In this document: positions 15,841 to 24,673 of the stretch, one piece after another
Position numbering within the stretch: position 1 is the first letter of the stretch
Layout of the letters: every line of letters begins with the position of its first letter
Assembly: GCF_009296165.1 (NCBI RefSeq)
Contig: NZ_VUAZ01000116.1
Span: 1 to 47,937, forward strand
DNA length: 47,937 bases
Source: Pseudomonas kitaguniensis
GTDB taxonomy: Bacteria > Pseudomonadota > Gammaproteobacteria > Pseudomonadales > Pseudomonadaceae
Direction: 5' to 3'
Translations under genes and position numbers: made by a program
The notes under the pieces: model-generated
The model's database searches: none
Told to the model about the DNA's origin: nothing
Seen by the model: only the letters and a program-made list of their open reading frames with translations

Positions 15841-16461
15841 TTACTTGGAGTAGAGCTCGACAATCAGGCTTTCGTTGATGTCGGCGGACAGATCACTGCG
15901 AGCAGGAACGTTCTTGAAAACGCCCGACTTCTTCTCAGTGTCTACTTCTACCCATTCTACGCGGCCACGTTGGGCACACAGATCGAGAGCTTGGACAATG
16001 CGAAGTTGGTTTTTTGCTTTCTCGCGAATCGCGACCACGTCACCAGCACGAACCTGGTAAGACGGTACGTTAACGGTTTGGCCGTTTACGCTGACGGATT
16101 TGTGCGATACCAGCTGACGGGATTCGGCACGAGTCGAACCAAAGCCCATACGGTATACAACGTTGTCCAGACGGCATTCGAGAAGTTGCAGCAGGTTTTC
16201 ACCGGTTGCACCTTTCTTGCCAGCAGCTTCTTTGTAGTAGCCGCTGAACTGACGCTCGAGAACGCCGTAAATACGACGGACCTTCTGCTTTTCACGCAGT
16301 TGGGTGCCGTAATCGGACTGGCGACCGCGGCGTTGGCCGTGGATACCAGGTGCTGCTTCAATGTTGCACTTCGATTCGATCGCGCGCACGCCGCTCTTCA
16401 GGAAGAGATCGGTGCCTTCGCGACGAGCGAGTTTGCATTTTGGACCAATGTAACGAGCCAT
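15841..16461 (-). CDS. rpsD: 30S ribosomal protein S4
   Basis: A 206-residue primary 16S rRNA-binding protein that starts assembly of the small-subunit body. It begins MARYIGPKCKLARREG, and the S4 RNA-binding domain (RLDNVVYRMGFGSTRAESRQLV) occupies roughly residues 97-160. In E. coli, S4 is the translational repressor of the alpha operon. Here rpsD sits between rpsK and rpoA, so the same role is likely but not shown. Confidence 0.98.
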   Translation of the reverse strand: MARYIGPKCKLARREGTDLFLKSGVRAIESKCNIEAAPGIHGQRRGRQSDYGTQLREKQKVRRIYGVLERQFSGYYKEAAGKKGATGENLLQLLECRLDNVVYRMGFGSTRAESRQLVSHKSVSVNGQTVNVPSYQVRAGDVVAIREKAKNQLRIVQALDLCAQRGRVEWVEVDTEKKSGVFKNVPARSDLSADINESLIVELYSK

Positions 16462-16479
16462 TCTTTACAATCTCCTGGA

Positions 16480-16869
16480 TTACACGCGGCGCTTCTTCGG
16501 CGGACGGCACCCGTTGTGCGGGATTGGCGTCACGTCGGTGATGCTGGCGATCTTATAGCCACAGCCGTTCAAAGCACGGACAGCAGACTCACGACCTGGA
16601 CCTGGACCTTTGACATTGACGTCGAGGTTTTTCAGGCCGTATTCCAGCGCAGCTTGACCAGCACGTTCAGCAGCTACTTGAGCAGCAAACGGGGTGGACT
16701 TGCGGGAACCGCGGAAACCCGAACCACCAGAGGTAGCCCAAGACAGCGCGTTACCTTGACGGTCGGTGATGGTCACGATTGTGTTGTTAAAAGAAGCATG
16801 GATGTGGGCGATGCCATCAACCACTGTCTTTTTAACTTTTTTACGAGGACGAGCAGCAGGTTTTGCCAT
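16480..16869 (-). CDS. rpsK: 30S ribosomal protein S11
   Basis: A 129-residue S11, part of the small-subunit platform near the mRNA exit. Recognised by IAHIHASFNNTIVTITDRQGN, the central ATSGGSGFRGSRKSTPFAAQ and the basic C-terminus PHNGCRPPKKRRV. It lies 30 bases after rpsM and 18 before rpsD. Confidence 0.98.
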   Translation of the reverse strand: MAKPAARPRKKVKKTVVDGIAHIHASFNNTIVTITDRQGNALSWATSGGSGFRGSRKSTPFAAQVAAERAGQAALEYGLKNLDVNVKGPGPGRESAVRALNGCGYKIASITDVTPIPHNGCRPPKKRRV

Positions 16870-16899
16870 GATTAATTTCCTGTCGATTCGCGTGGGCGA

Positions 16900-17256
16900 T
16901 TACTTGCGGATCGGCTTACGCGGACCTTTACGGGTACGCGCGTTAGTCTTGGTACGCTGACCGCGCACTGGAAGACCACGACGATGACGCAGACCACGGT
17001 AGCAACCGAGGTCCATCAAACGCTTGATTTTCATGTTGATTTCGCGACGCAGGTCACCTTCAGTGGTGAACTTCGCCACTTCGCCACGCAACAGCTCAAT
17101 CTGCTCGTCGCTCAGATCTTTAATCTTTGCGGCTGGGTTTACCCCAGTATCTGCGCAAATTTTCTGCGCAGTAGTGCGACCAACACCATAGATGTAGGTC
17201 AGCGAGATAACAGTGTGCTTGTTATCTGGAATGTTAACGCCTGCAATACGGGCCAT
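16900..17256 (-). CDS. rpsM: 30S ribosomal protein S13
   Basis: A 118-residue S13 in the small-subunit head, which contacts the P-site tRNA and bridges to the large subunit. It begins [21 protein letters not shown] and ends in a basic tail ([18 protein letters not shown]). It is the first gene of the alpha operon; the leader and a weak hairpin separate it from rpmJ. Confidence 0.98.
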
Positions 17257-17343
17257 TCAGTGGGACTCCAATTGACAGCTACCTACGCCCCGGAAGCCAA
17301 GAAATAGGGCGCGAGATAATATCGCTGTAATAACAAATAATCA

Positions 17344-17370
17344 ACCCGGCAGCGCACTAGCTGCCGGGCT
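17344..17370 (-). terminator. Weak terminator or attenuator between rpmJ and rpsM
   Basis: On the minus strand CCCGGCAGC and GCTGCCGGG form a perfect nine-base stem around TAGTGC, followed by the U-rich but interrupted TTGATTATTTGTTATT. It marks the boundary between the spc and alpha operons. The tail is not a clean T run, so termination is probably partial. The following leader to rpsM (about 90 bases) is where E. coli carries the S4 target; I did not resolve such a fold here. Confidence 0.5.
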
Positions 17371-17385
17371 TCAAGCGGATCACAC

Positions 17386-17502
17386 TCAGCCTTGGCGCTG
17401 TTTGTGACGCGGTTCCGCGCTGCAAATTACTCGAACAACACCTTCGCGGCGAATAATTTTGCAGTTACGGCACAGCTTTTTCACCGATGCACGAACTTTC
17501 AT
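17386..17502 (-). CDS. rpmJ: 50S ribosomal protein L36
   Basis: A 38-residue zinc-ribbon protein, [20 protein letters not shown] and onward. The zinc ligands Cys11, Cys14, Cys27 and His33 are present, so this is the zinc-binding (C+) form. It is the last gene of the spc operon, 27 bases after secY. I read it directly from the DNA. Confidence 0.96.
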
Positions 17503-17529
17503 CACCAACTCCTCGAACCTTATGGGTAC

Positions 17530-18858
17530 TCAGCGCAACATGCCGCTGCCGTAACCCTTCAGGTTGGCTTTCTTCATCAGGGATTCGTACTGGTGCGAAA
17601 CGAGGTGCGATTGTACTTGGGACATGAAGTCCATCACAACCACGACCACGATCAGCAACGAGGTCCCGCCAAGGTAGAACGGAACGTTTGCTGCAACCAC
17701 CAGGAACTGGGGAAGCAAGCACACGGCCGTCATATATAGAGCACCGAACAGGGTCAAACGAGTCAGAACGCCATCAATGTAGCGTGCCGACTGCTCACCT
17801 GGACGGATGCCCGGAATAAAGGCACCGGACTTCTTCAGGTTTTCCGCTACGTCTTTCGGATTGAACATCAACGCCGTATAGAAGAAGCAGAAGAAAATAA
17901 TCCCTGCACTAAACAGCAGAATATTCAACGGCTGACCAGGAGCGATCGACTGAGAGAGGTCCTGCAGCCAGCCCATATTTTCAGACTGACCAAACCAGGT
18001 ACCCAACGAAGCCGGAAACAGCAAAATGCTGCTCGCGAAAATTGCCGGAATAACACCGGCCATATTCACTTTCAGCGGCAAGTGGCTGGTCTGCGCAGCG
18101 AAGACCTTACGGCCCTGCTGACGCTTGGCGTAGTGAACAGCAATACGACGCTGGCCACGCTCAATGAACACCACAAAACCGATAATCGCTACTGCCAGCA
18201 AACCGATAGCAACCAAGGCGAAGATGTTGATATCACCCTGACGTGCAGACTCGAAAGACTGCCCGATTGCTCTCGGAAGACCGGCGACGATACCTGCGAA
18301 AATCAACATCGAGATACCGTTACCAACACCACGCTCAGTAATCTGCTCACCCAGCCACATCATGAACATCGCGCCAGCCACAAACGTGGATACCGCAACG
18401 AAATAGAAGCCAAAGTCAGCAGTGAACGCTATCCCCTGCCCTGCCAAGCCAACGGACATGCCGATAGCTTGAACCAGAGCGAGGATGACAGTGCCGTAGC
18501 GGGTGTACTGGCTAATCTTGCGACGACCAGCTTCACCTTCCTTCTTCAACTGCTCCAGCTGCGGGCTGACGGCGGTCATCAGTTGCATGATGATCGATGC
18601 CGAAATGTACGGCATGATCCCCAGTGCAAAGATGCTCATCCGTTCCAGCGCGCCGCCGGAAAACATGTTGAACAAGCTAAGAATGGTCCCCTCATTCTGT
18701 CGAAACAGGTCTGCGAGTCGGTCCGGGTTGATACCTGGAACCGGGATGTGTGCGCCTATTCGGTAGACGATAATCGCCAGGAACAGAAAACGCAGACGAG
18801 CCCAAAGTTCAGACATACCGCCTTTGCCGAGCGCTGAGAGAGCACCTTGCTTAGCCAT
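17530..18858 (-). CDS. secY: Preprotein translocase subunit SecY
   Basis: The 442-residue channel subunit of the Sec translocon, with ten expected transmembrane helices. It carries the plug and pore region near FSGGALERMSIFALGIMPYISASI and the cytoplasmic loop IERGQRRIAVHYAKRQQGRK that contacts SecA and the ribosome. Its ATG follows the rplO stop codon with no gap. The partner SecE is encoded at the far end of the same cluster. Confidence 0.98.
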   Translation of the reverse strand: MAKQGALSALGKGGMSELWARLRFLFLAIIVYRIGAHIPVPGINPDRLADLFRQNEGTILSLFNMFSGGALERMSIFALGIMPYISASIIMQLMTAVSPQLEQLKKEGEAGRRKISQYTRYGTVILALVQAIGMSVGLAGQGIAFTADFGFYFVAVSTFVAGAMFMMWLGEQITERGVGNGISMLIFAGIVAGLPRAIGQSFESARQGDINIFALVAIGLLAVAIIGFVVFIERGQRRIAVHYAKRQQGRKVFAAQTSHLPLKVNMAGVIPAIFASSILLFPASLGTWFGQSENMGWLQDLSQSIAPGQPLNILLFSAGIIFFCFFYTALMFNPKDVAENLKKSGAFIPGIRPGEQSARYIDGVLTRLTLFGALYMTAVCLLPQFLVVAANVPFYLGGTSLLIVVVVVMDFMSQVQSHLVSHQYESLMKKANLKGYGSGMLR

Positions 18859-19296
18859 TTATTCCTCGAACTTGCCGCCAGCTGCTTCGATAGCCGAACG
18901 CGCACCTTTGGTGGCGCCGATTCCCTTGCCGATAGTGACAGCGCGAGTCACTTCACCGGACAGCATGATTTTCACACGCTGTACGTTGACGTTGATCACG
19001 TTGGCATCTTTCAGGGTCTGCACAGTAACGATGTCGCCTTCCACTTTAGCCAGCTCGGACAGACGCACTTCTGCGCGGTCCATGGCTTTCAGGGATACGA
19101 AACCGAACTTAGGCAGGCGACGATGCAGCGGCTGTTGACCGCCTTCAAAGCCTGGAGCAATGGTGCCACCGGAGCGGGAGGTTTGACCTTTGTGGCCACG
19201 GCCACCAGTCTTACCCAAACCGCTACCGATACCACGGCCCGGACGATGCTTTTCGCGACGGGAACCCGGCGCTGGACTCAGATCATTGAGTTTCAT
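18859..19296 (-). CDS. rplO: 50S ribosomal protein L15
   Basis: A 145-residue L15, a late-assembling large-subunit protein. The Gly/Arg-rich N-terminal extension that threads through 23S rRNA (PGRGIGSGLGKTGGRGHKGQ) is evident, with the globular domain from about residue 65. It is followed at once by secY and preceded by rpmD with a three-base gap, so translation is probably coupled. Confidence 0.98.
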   Translation of the reverse strand: MKLNDLSPAPGSRREKHRPGRGIGSGLGKTGGRGHKGQTSRSGGTIAPGFEGGQQPLHRRLPKFGFVSLKAMDRAEVRLSELAKVEGDIVTVQTLKDANVINVNVQRVKIMLSGEVTRAVTIGKGIGATKGARSAIEAAGGKFEE

Positions 19297-19299
19297 CGA

Positions 19300-19476
19300 T
19301 TAACCCTCGACACGCAGCATGTAGTAAGCCTTGTTGATCATCCCGCGATTCTCGGGAGTATCCTGGACTTCTACAGTGTGACCGATGCGACGCAGACCCA
19401 AACCCTTAACGCACAATTTGTGGTTAGGGATGCGACCGGTCATGCTTTTGATCAGCGTTACTTTAACGGTAGCCAT
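19300..19476 (-). CDS. rpmD: 50S ribosomal protein L30
   Basis: A 58-residue L30, [20 protein letters not shown] and onward, ending MLRVEG. It fits exactly between rpsE and rplO, as in the standard spc operon. I read it directly from the DNA. Confidence 0.97.
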
Positions 19477-19478
19477 GA

Positions 19479-19979
19479 TCAGAAGATCTCCTTGACAGTC
19501 AAGCCGCGCTTGGCAGCAATGGACTCAGGAGATTGCATAGCTTTCAAACCTTTGAAAGTGGCGTGAACCACGTTTACCGGGTTAGTCGAGCCGTAGCACT
19601 TGGCCAGAACGTTCTGAACGCCAGCAACTTCGAGGACAGCACGCATAGCGCCGCCAGCGATGATACCGGTACCTTCAGAAGCAGGCTGCATGTACACCTT
19701 CGAAGCGCCATGGGCGGACTTCATTGCGTACTGCAGCGTGGTGCCGTTCAGATCAACTTGGATCATGTTGCGACGAGCAGCTTCCATTGCCTTCTGGATC
19801 GCAGCAGGCACTTCACGTGACTTGCCACGGCCGAAGCCAACACGCCCTTTACCATCACCCACCACGGTCAACGCGGTGAAAGTGAAGATACGGCCGCCTT
19901 TAACGGTTTTGGCTACGCGGTTAACTTGAACCAGCTTCTCAATGTAGCCTTCGTCGCGCTTTTGGTCGTTATTTGACAT
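19479..19979 (-). CDS. rpsE: 30S ribosomal protein S5
   Basis: A 166-residue S5 that helps control decoding accuracy at the small-subunit body. The N-terminal double-stranded RNA-binding domain contains the loop [20 protein letters not shown], where spectinomycin resistance changes arise; it looks wild type. The C-terminal domain is normal. The next gene, rpmD, begins two bases after its stop codon. Confidence 0.98.
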
Positions 19980-19982
19980 AAC

Positions 19983-20333
19983 TTAGAACTCCAGCCCAGC
20001 TTCACGAGCAGCATCAGCCAGCGCTTTAACGCGGCCGTGGTACTTGAAGCCAGAGCGGTCGAAAGCCACTTGCGAGACGCCGGCGGCCTTAGCACGCGTA
20101 GCGACCAGCTGGCCAACCTTAGTGGCCGCGTCGATGTTGCCAGTGGCACCATCACGCAGTTCTTTATCCAAAGTCGAGGCGCTTGCCAGGACTTTGTTGC
20201 CGTCGGCCGAGATGACCTGGGCGTAGATGTGCTGCGACGAGCGATACACGCAGAGACGCACGACTTCGAGTTCGTGCATTTTCAGGCGTGCTTTGCGAGC
20301 GCGACGCAGTCGAGTAACTTTTTTGTCGGTCAT
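19983..20333 (-). CDS. rplR: 50S ribosomal protein L18
   Basis: A 116-residue L18, which binds 5S rRNA and joins it to the central protuberance. Recognised by RLCVYRSSQHIYAQVI near residue 25 and the C-terminal AFDRSGFKYHGRVKALADAAREAG. It lies between rplF and rpsE with gaps of 3-10 bases. Confidence 0.98.
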   Translation of the reverse strand: MTDKKVTRLRRARKARLKMHELEVVRLCVYRSSQHIYAQVISADGNKVLASASTLDKELRDGATGNIDAATKVGQLVATRAKAAGVSQVAFDRSGFKYHGRVKALADAAREAGLEF

Positions 20334-20343
20334 TTGCTATGCC

Positions 20344-20877
20344 CTACTTCTTCTTGGCTTCTTTACGACGGACGACTTCGTCCGCGTAGCGCACACCTTT
20401 GCCTTTGTAAGGCTCTGGTGGACGGAAGTCGCGGATCTCAGCGGCCACCTGACCTACCAGCTGCTTATCGATGCCCTTGATCAGGATATCGGTTTGGCTA
20501 GGGGTCTCAGCGGTGATGCCTTCCGGCAGTTCGTAATCCACTGGGTGCGAGAAGCCAAGGGCAAGGTTCAACACCGTGCCTTTTGCTTGCGCTTTGTAAC
20601 CAACACCGACCAGCTGGAGCTTACGCTCGAAGCCTTGGCTTACGCCTTGGACCATGTTGTTTACCAACGCACGCGTGGTACCGGCCATTGCGCGAGTTTG
20701 TTGATCGCCATTGCGAGCAGCGAAACGCAGCTCACCAGCTTCTTCAACGATCTCAACGGACGAATGGATGTTCAGTTCAAGAGTGCCCTTGGCACCCTTC
20801 ACCGAAAGCTGTTGGCCTGCGAATTTTACTTCGACACCGGCTGGCAGCTTAACGGGGTTCTTAGCGACGCGAGACAT
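20344..20877 (-). CDS. rplF: 50S ribosomal protein L6
   Basis: A 177-residue L6 with two similar domains, located near the factor-binding site of the large subunit. It begins MSRVAKNPVKLPAGVEV and carries the C-terminal signature PEPYKGKGVRYADEVVRRKEAKK. It lies 12 bases after rpsH. Confidence 0.98.
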   Translation of the reverse strand: MSRVAKNPVKLPAGVEVKFAGQQLSVKGAKGTLELNIHSSVEIVEEAGELRFAARNGDQQTRAMAGTTRALVNNMVQGVSQGFERKLQLVGVGYKAQAKGTVLNLALGFSHPVDYELPEGITAETPSQTDILIKGIDKQLVGQVAAEIRDFRPPEPYKGKGVRYADEVVRRKEAKKK

Positions 20878-20889
20878 GCTTATCCCCCC

Positions 20890-21282
20890 TTAGAACACAG
20901 TGCAAAGAACTTCGCCGCCGACACCGGCAGCGCGCGCAGCACGATCCGTCATCACACCTTTATTGGTGGAGACGATAGACACGCCGAGACCGCCACGAAC
21001 TTTCGGCAGATCTTCAGCGGACTTGTACTGACGCAGGCCTGGACGGCTAACGCGCTTCACTTCCTCGATGACCGAACGGCCTTCGAAGTACTTCAGCTCG
21101 ATGGACAGCAGTGGCTTGGTTTCGCTGCTGATCTGATAACCCGCAATGTAGCCTTCGTCTTTCAGGACTTTGGCAACAGCTACCTTCAACTTGGAAGATG
21201 GCATGCTTACGACGGACTTTTCAGCCATCTGGGCATTACGGATACGAGTTAGCATGTCCGCTAACGGGTCCTGCATACTCAT
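20890..21282 (-). CDS. rpsH: 30S ribosomal protein S8
   Basis: A 130-residue S8, a primary 16S rRNA binder and, in E. coli, the repressor of spc-operon translation. It begins MSMQDPLADMLTRIRNAQMA and ends GGEVLCTVF. A 208-base gap upstream separates it from rpsN, unusual in an otherwise tightly packed operon, and holds terminator-like hairpins and a possible promoter. Confidence 0.98.
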   Translation of the reverse strand: MSMQDPLADMLTRIRNAQMAEKSVVSMPSSKLKVAVAKVLKDEGYIAGYQISSETKPLLSIELKYFEGRSVIEEVKRVSRPGLRQYKSAEDLPKVRGGLGVSIVSTNKGVMTDRAARAAGVGGEVLCTVF

Positions 21283-21302
21283 GGGCTAGACGCTCCTAAT
21301 AC

Positions 21303-21324
21303 AAAAAAATTAGCCTTGCGGCTA
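21303..21324 (-). terminator. Short hairpin with T run upstream of rpsH
   Basis: On the minus strand TAGCC and GGCTA form a five-base stem with a GCAA tetraloop, followed by ATTTTTTTG. It has the shape of a small intrinsic terminator but lies only about 20 bases before the rpsH start, so it may instead be a leader structure that affects rpsH expression. Confidence 0.35.
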
Positions 21325-21379
21325 CATATGTCGCCGAGAATCTCCGAGCATAAAAAACACGGGCTCAGGCGAGCCGCGT

Positions 21380-21408
21380 ATTTTAGACACACTACAGAAA
21401 TGAAACAA
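21380..21408 (-). promoter_or_regulatory. Possible internal promoter before rpsH
   Basis: On the minus strand TTGTTT (21403-21408) and TAAAAT (21380-21385) are separated by exactly 17 bases. The -35 overlaps the right arm of the rpsN-side hairpin. If used, it would start a separate transcript for rpsH-rplF-rplR and the genes after them. Confidence 0.4.
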
Positions 21409-21425
21409 GCCCCAAAAGGGGCTTG
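21406..21425 (-). terminator. Terminator-like hairpin after rpsN
   Basis: CAAGCCCC and GGGGCTTG form a perfect eight-base stem around a TTTT loop, followed on the minus strand by TTTCATTTC. The tail is only partly T-rich. A second hairpin (21359-21379, one-base bulge) is followed by TTTTTT. Together they suggest at least partial termination inside the spc operon. Confidence 0.45.
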
Positions 21426-21490
21426 ATCCAGATTCAAGGCCACCGGCGGTCAGTATCTTGCGATTCTGCCCACCGGGACGTTGAAAGTAC

Positions 21491-21796
21491 TTACCAGCTG
21501 GCTTTAACCAGACCTGGTACGTCACCACGCATTGCCGCTTCACGCAGTTTGTTACGGCCGAGGCCGAACTTGCGGTAAACGCCGTGTGGACGACCGGTCA
21601 GGCGGCAGCGGTTACGCATGCGCGAAGCGCTTGCGTCACGTGGCTGCTTCTGCAGAGCAACTGTAGCTTCCCAACGCGCTTCTGGACTTGCGTTCAGATC
21701 AACGATGATTGCTTTCAGTGCTGCACGCTTCTTGGCGTACTTGGCAACCGTGAGCTGACGTTTCAGCTCGCGGTTTTTCATGCTCATCTTGGCCAT
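21491..21796 (-). CDS. rpsN: 30S ribosomal protein S14
   Basis: A 101-residue S14 of the small-subunit head. It is the long, zinc-free form: no CxxC pairs are present, and the C-terminus carries RCRLTGRPHGVYRKFGLGRN. The correct start is the ATG of MAKMSMKNRELKRQ; the open frame extends upstream but lacks similarity. It follows rplE by 13 bases. Confidence 0.97.
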   Translation of the reverse strand: MAKMSMKNRELKRQLTVAKYAKKRAALKAIIVDLNASPEARWEATVALQKQPRDASASRMRNRCRLTGRPHGVYRKFGLGRNKLREAAMRGDVPGLVKASW

Positions 21797-21809
21797 GGTC
21801 CTACTCCAA

Positions 21810-22349
21810 TCAGTTGCGGAACGGGAATTTGAAAGCACGCAACAGGGCGCGACCTTCATCATCGTTCTTGGCAGTGGTGGTCAGGGTGATGTCCAGACCG
21901 CGGAGAGCATCGATCTTGTCGTAGTCGATTTCCGGGAAAATGATCTGCTCTTTCACGCCCATGCTGTAGTTACCACGACCATCGAAGGACTTGGCATTCA
22001 GGCCGCGGAAGTCGCGGACCCGAGGCAGGGAGATCGACAGCAGACGATCCAGGAATTCGTACATACGCTCACGGCGCAGAGTCACTTTGACGCCGATCGG
22101 CCAGCCTTCGCGGACTTTAAAGCCAGCGATGGATTTGCGAGCGTAGGTCACAACGACTTTTTGGCCGGTGATCTTTTCCAGGTCAGCAACAGCGTGCTCG
22201 ATGACTTTTTTATCACCGACCGCTTCGCCCAAACCCATGTTCAGGGTGATTTTGGTAACGCGTGGAACTTCCATCACGTTCGAAAGCTTAAGTTCTTCCT
22301 TAAGCTTCGGTGCGATTTCTTTCCAGTAAATCTCTTTTAGTCGTGCCAT
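21810..22349 (-). CDS. rplE: 50S ribosomal protein L5
   Basis: A 179-residue L5 that binds 5S rRNA and contacts the P-site tRNA. Recognised by VPRVTKITLNMGLGEAV, GWPIGVKVTLRRERMYEFLDRL and the C-terminal GRALLRAFKFPFRN. In E. coli the start of this gene carries the S8 repressor site; I did not confirm the fold here. It follows rplX by 20 bases. Confidence 0.98.
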   Translation of the reverse strand: MARLKEIYWKEIAPKLKEELKLSNVMEVPRVTKITLNMGLGEAVGDKKVIEHAVADLEKITGQKVVVTYARKSIAGFKVREGWPIGVKVTLRRERMYEFLDRLLSISLPRVRDFRGLNAKSFDGRGNYSMGVKEQIIFPEIDYDKIDALRGLDITLTTTAKNDDEGRALLRAFKFPFRN

Positions 22350-22369
22350 GGTCTTCTACCTAGCAGTGT

Positions 22370-22684
22370 TCAAGCATCAACCGCTTTTTGGGTCGACTTG
22401 AAGACACGAATTTTCTTGCCATCTTCTACTTTGAAACCAACGCGGTCAGCCTTGTTGGTTTCGCCGTTGAAAATGGCGACGTTAGAAGCGTCCAGTGGAG
22501 CTTCTTTTTCGACGATACCGCCTTGCACGCCCGACATCGGGTTAGGCTTGGTATGACGCTTAACCAGGTTCAGACCACCGATAACCAGACGGTTATTAGC
22601 GAGAACCTTAAGCACCTTACCGCGCTTACCTTTGTCTTTGCCGGCGATCACGATGATCTCGTCGTCACGACGAATCTTTTGCAT
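22370..22684 (-). CDS. rplX: 50S ribosomal protein L24
   Basis: A 104-residue L24 that starts assembly of the large subunit. The KOW motif DDEIIVIAGKDKGKRGKVLKV is at residues 7-27. It lies 11 bases after rplN in the standard spc order. Confidence 0.98.
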   Translation of the reverse strand: MQKIRRDDEIIVIAGKDKGKRGKVLKVLANNRLVIGGLNLVKRHTKPNPMSGVQGGIVEKEAPLDASNVAIFNGETNKADRVGFKVEDGKKIRVFKSTQKAVDA

Positions 22685-22695
22685 GTCGGATCTCC

Positions 22696-23064
22696 TTACA
22701 GCACTTCTGGGGCGAGCGAGACGATCTTCATGAACTTCTCAGTACGAAGTTCACGGGTCACTGGCCCAAAGATACGGGTGCCGATCGGCTCTTGCTTGTT
22801 GTTCAGAAGAACAGCAGCGTTGCCATCAAAGCGGATAATGGAGCCATCTGCACGGCGTACGCCGTGACGAGTGCGGACTACAACAGCAGTCATCACTTGG
22901 CCTTTTTTCACCTTACCGCGAGGAATTGCTTCCTTCACGGTAACTTTGATGATGTCACCGATACCAGCGTAACGACGATGGGAGCCACCCAGCACCTTGA
23001 TGCACATAACACGGCGAGCGCCGCTGTTATCGGCCACATCGAGCATGGATTGAGTCTGAATCAT
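22696..23064 (-). CDS. rplN: 50S ribosomal protein L14
   Basis: A 122-residue L14 that lies at the subunit interface. It begins MIQTQSMLDVADNSGARRVM and carries the family signature GDIIKVTVKEAIPRGKVKKG. It is the first gene of the spc group, 23 bases after rpsQ. I see no clear promoter in that gap, so read-through from the S10 operon is likely. Confidence 0.98.
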   Translation of the reverse strand: MIQTQSMLDVADNSGARRVMCIKVLGGSHRRYAGIGDIIKVTVKEAIPRGKVKKGQVMTAVVVRTRHGVRRADGSIIRFDGNAAVLLNNKQEPIGTRIFGPVTRELRTEKFMKIVSLAPEVL

Positions 23065-23087
23065 ATAATTTCTCCGACCCCTAGTCC

Positions 23088-23354
23088 TTAGACTTCCACA
23101 GCGCGTTCGAGAACATCAACCAGTGCCCAAGACTTGGTCTTGGCCAGCGGACGAGTTTCACGAATAGTGACTTTGTCGCCGATGTGGCACTGGTTGGTTT
23201 CGTCGTGCGCGTGCAGCTTAGTCGAACGCTTAACATATTTACCGTAGATCGGGTGCTTAACGCGACGCTCGATCAAAACGGTGATGGTTTTGTCCATCTT
23301 GTCGCTGACAACACGGCCAGTCAGCGTACGGACAGTCTTTTCGGCTTCAGCCAT
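23088..23354 (-). CDS. rpsQ: 30S ribosomal protein S17
   Basis: An 88-residue OB-fold primary 16S rRNA binder, with TLTGRVVSDKMDKTITVLIERRV in its N-terminal half. I choose the ATG giving MAEAEKTVRT; a GTG two codons upstream overlaps the rpmC stop codon and is less likely. It is the last gene of the S10 operon. Confidence 0.96.
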   Translation of the reverse strand: MAEAEKTVRTLTGRVVSDKMDKTITVLIERRVKHPIYGKYVKRSTKLHAHDETNQCHIGDKVTIRETRPLAKTKSWALVDVLERAVEV

Positions 23355-23356
23355 GA

Positions 23357-23548
23357 TCACTTACCTGCCTGCTGGTTGAGCACAGTCTTCACGCGAGCGA
23401 TGTCACGTTTAACTTGCGAGAGCAGATGAGACTGCCCCAACTGGCCAGTTGCTTTCTGCATACGCAGATTGAACTGGTCGCGCAGCAGGCCGAGCAGTTG
23501 CTCGTTCAGCTGCTGTGCGGATTTTTCACGAAGTTCATTCGCTTTCAT
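23357..23548 (-). CDS. rpmC: 50S ribosomal protein L29
   Basis: A 63-residue two-helix protein near the polypeptide exit tunnel, [20 protein letters not shown] and onward. Its ATG overlaps the rplP stop codon (ATGA) and the gene stops two bases before the rpsQ ATG. This tight packing points to translational coupling. Confidence 0.97.
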
Positions 23549-23961
23549 CACATCACCGTCCGTTTAACAAAGGCGGTGGCGAGCGGCAGCTTTGCAGCAG
23601 CCAGGGCAAAAGCCTCACGCGCCAGCTCTTCAGTTACACCCTCGATTTCATACAGGACTTTGCCTGGCTGAATCTGGGCAACCCAGTATTCCACGTTACC
23701 CTTACCTTTACCCATCCGAACTTCGAGGGGCTTTTTGGAGATAGGCTTGTCCGGGAATACACGGATCCAGATCTTACCGCCACGTTTAACGTGACGGGTC
23801 AGTGCACGACGCGCTGATTCGATCTGACGAGCGGTGAGACGACCACGAGCTACAGACTTCAGCGCGAACTCGCCGAAGCTGACTTTGCTACCGCGCTGAG
23901 CCAGGCCACGGTTGTGACCTGTCATCTGCTTGCGGAACTTCGTACGCTTTGGTTGCAACAT
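23548..23961 (-). CDS. rplP: 50S ribosomal protein L16
   Basis: A 137-residue L16 that helps position A-site tRNA. It begins [20 protein letters not shown] and carries [24 protein letters not shown]. The Arg in the MGKGKG region that is hydroxylated in E. coli lies in a conserved context. Its stop codon overlaps the rpmC start. Confidence 0.98.
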
Positions 23962-23973
23962 TTGGCGTACCCC

Positions 23974-24660
23974 TTACTTAGCAGCTTTTTTACGAGGCGC
24001 TGGTGCTTGTGGTTTCAGTTCTTCTTGGCGACCACCAATTACTTCGCCTTTGAAGATCCAAACCTTTACACCGATCACACCGTAAGTGGTGTGAGCTTCG
24101 TAGTTGGCATAGTCGATGTCGGCACGCAGGGTGTGCAGTGGCACACGACCTTCGCGATACCATTCAGTACGTGCGATTTCAGCACCGCCGAGACGACCGC
24201 TCACTTGGATTTTGATGCCTTTGGCACCAATGCGCATGGCGTTCTGTACGGCGCGCTTCATAGCGCGACGGAACATTACACGACGCTCCAGCTGCTGAGC
24301 TACGCTCTGCGCAACCAGCATACCGTCGAGCTCCGGCTTACGGATCTCTTCGATATTGATGTGCACAGGCACACCCATTTGCTTGGTCAGGTCCTGACGC
24401 AGTTTCTCAACATCTTCACCTTTCTTCCCGATAACGATACCTGGACGAGCGGTGTGGATGGTGATACGTGCAGTTTGTGCCGGACGATGAATATCGATAC
24501 GGCTTACGGACGCGCTTTTTAGTTTGTCTTGGAGATACTCACGCACCTTCAGATCAGCGAACAAATAGTCCGCATAAGTCCGACCGTCTGCGTACCAGAC
24601 GGAGGTGTGCTCCTTGACGATTCCCAGGCGAATGCCAATGGGATGTACTTTCTGACCCAT
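23974..24660 (-). CDS. rpsC: 30S ribosomal protein S3
   Basis: A 228-residue S3 at the mRNA entry of the small subunit. The KH domain contains [17 protein letters not shown] near residue 70, and the basic tail [10 protein letters not shown] ends the protein. The ATG of [16 protein letters not shown] is the conserved start; the frame runs further upstream into rplV without similarity. Confidence 0.97.
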
Positions 24661-24673
24661 CTCTTCGACTCCG

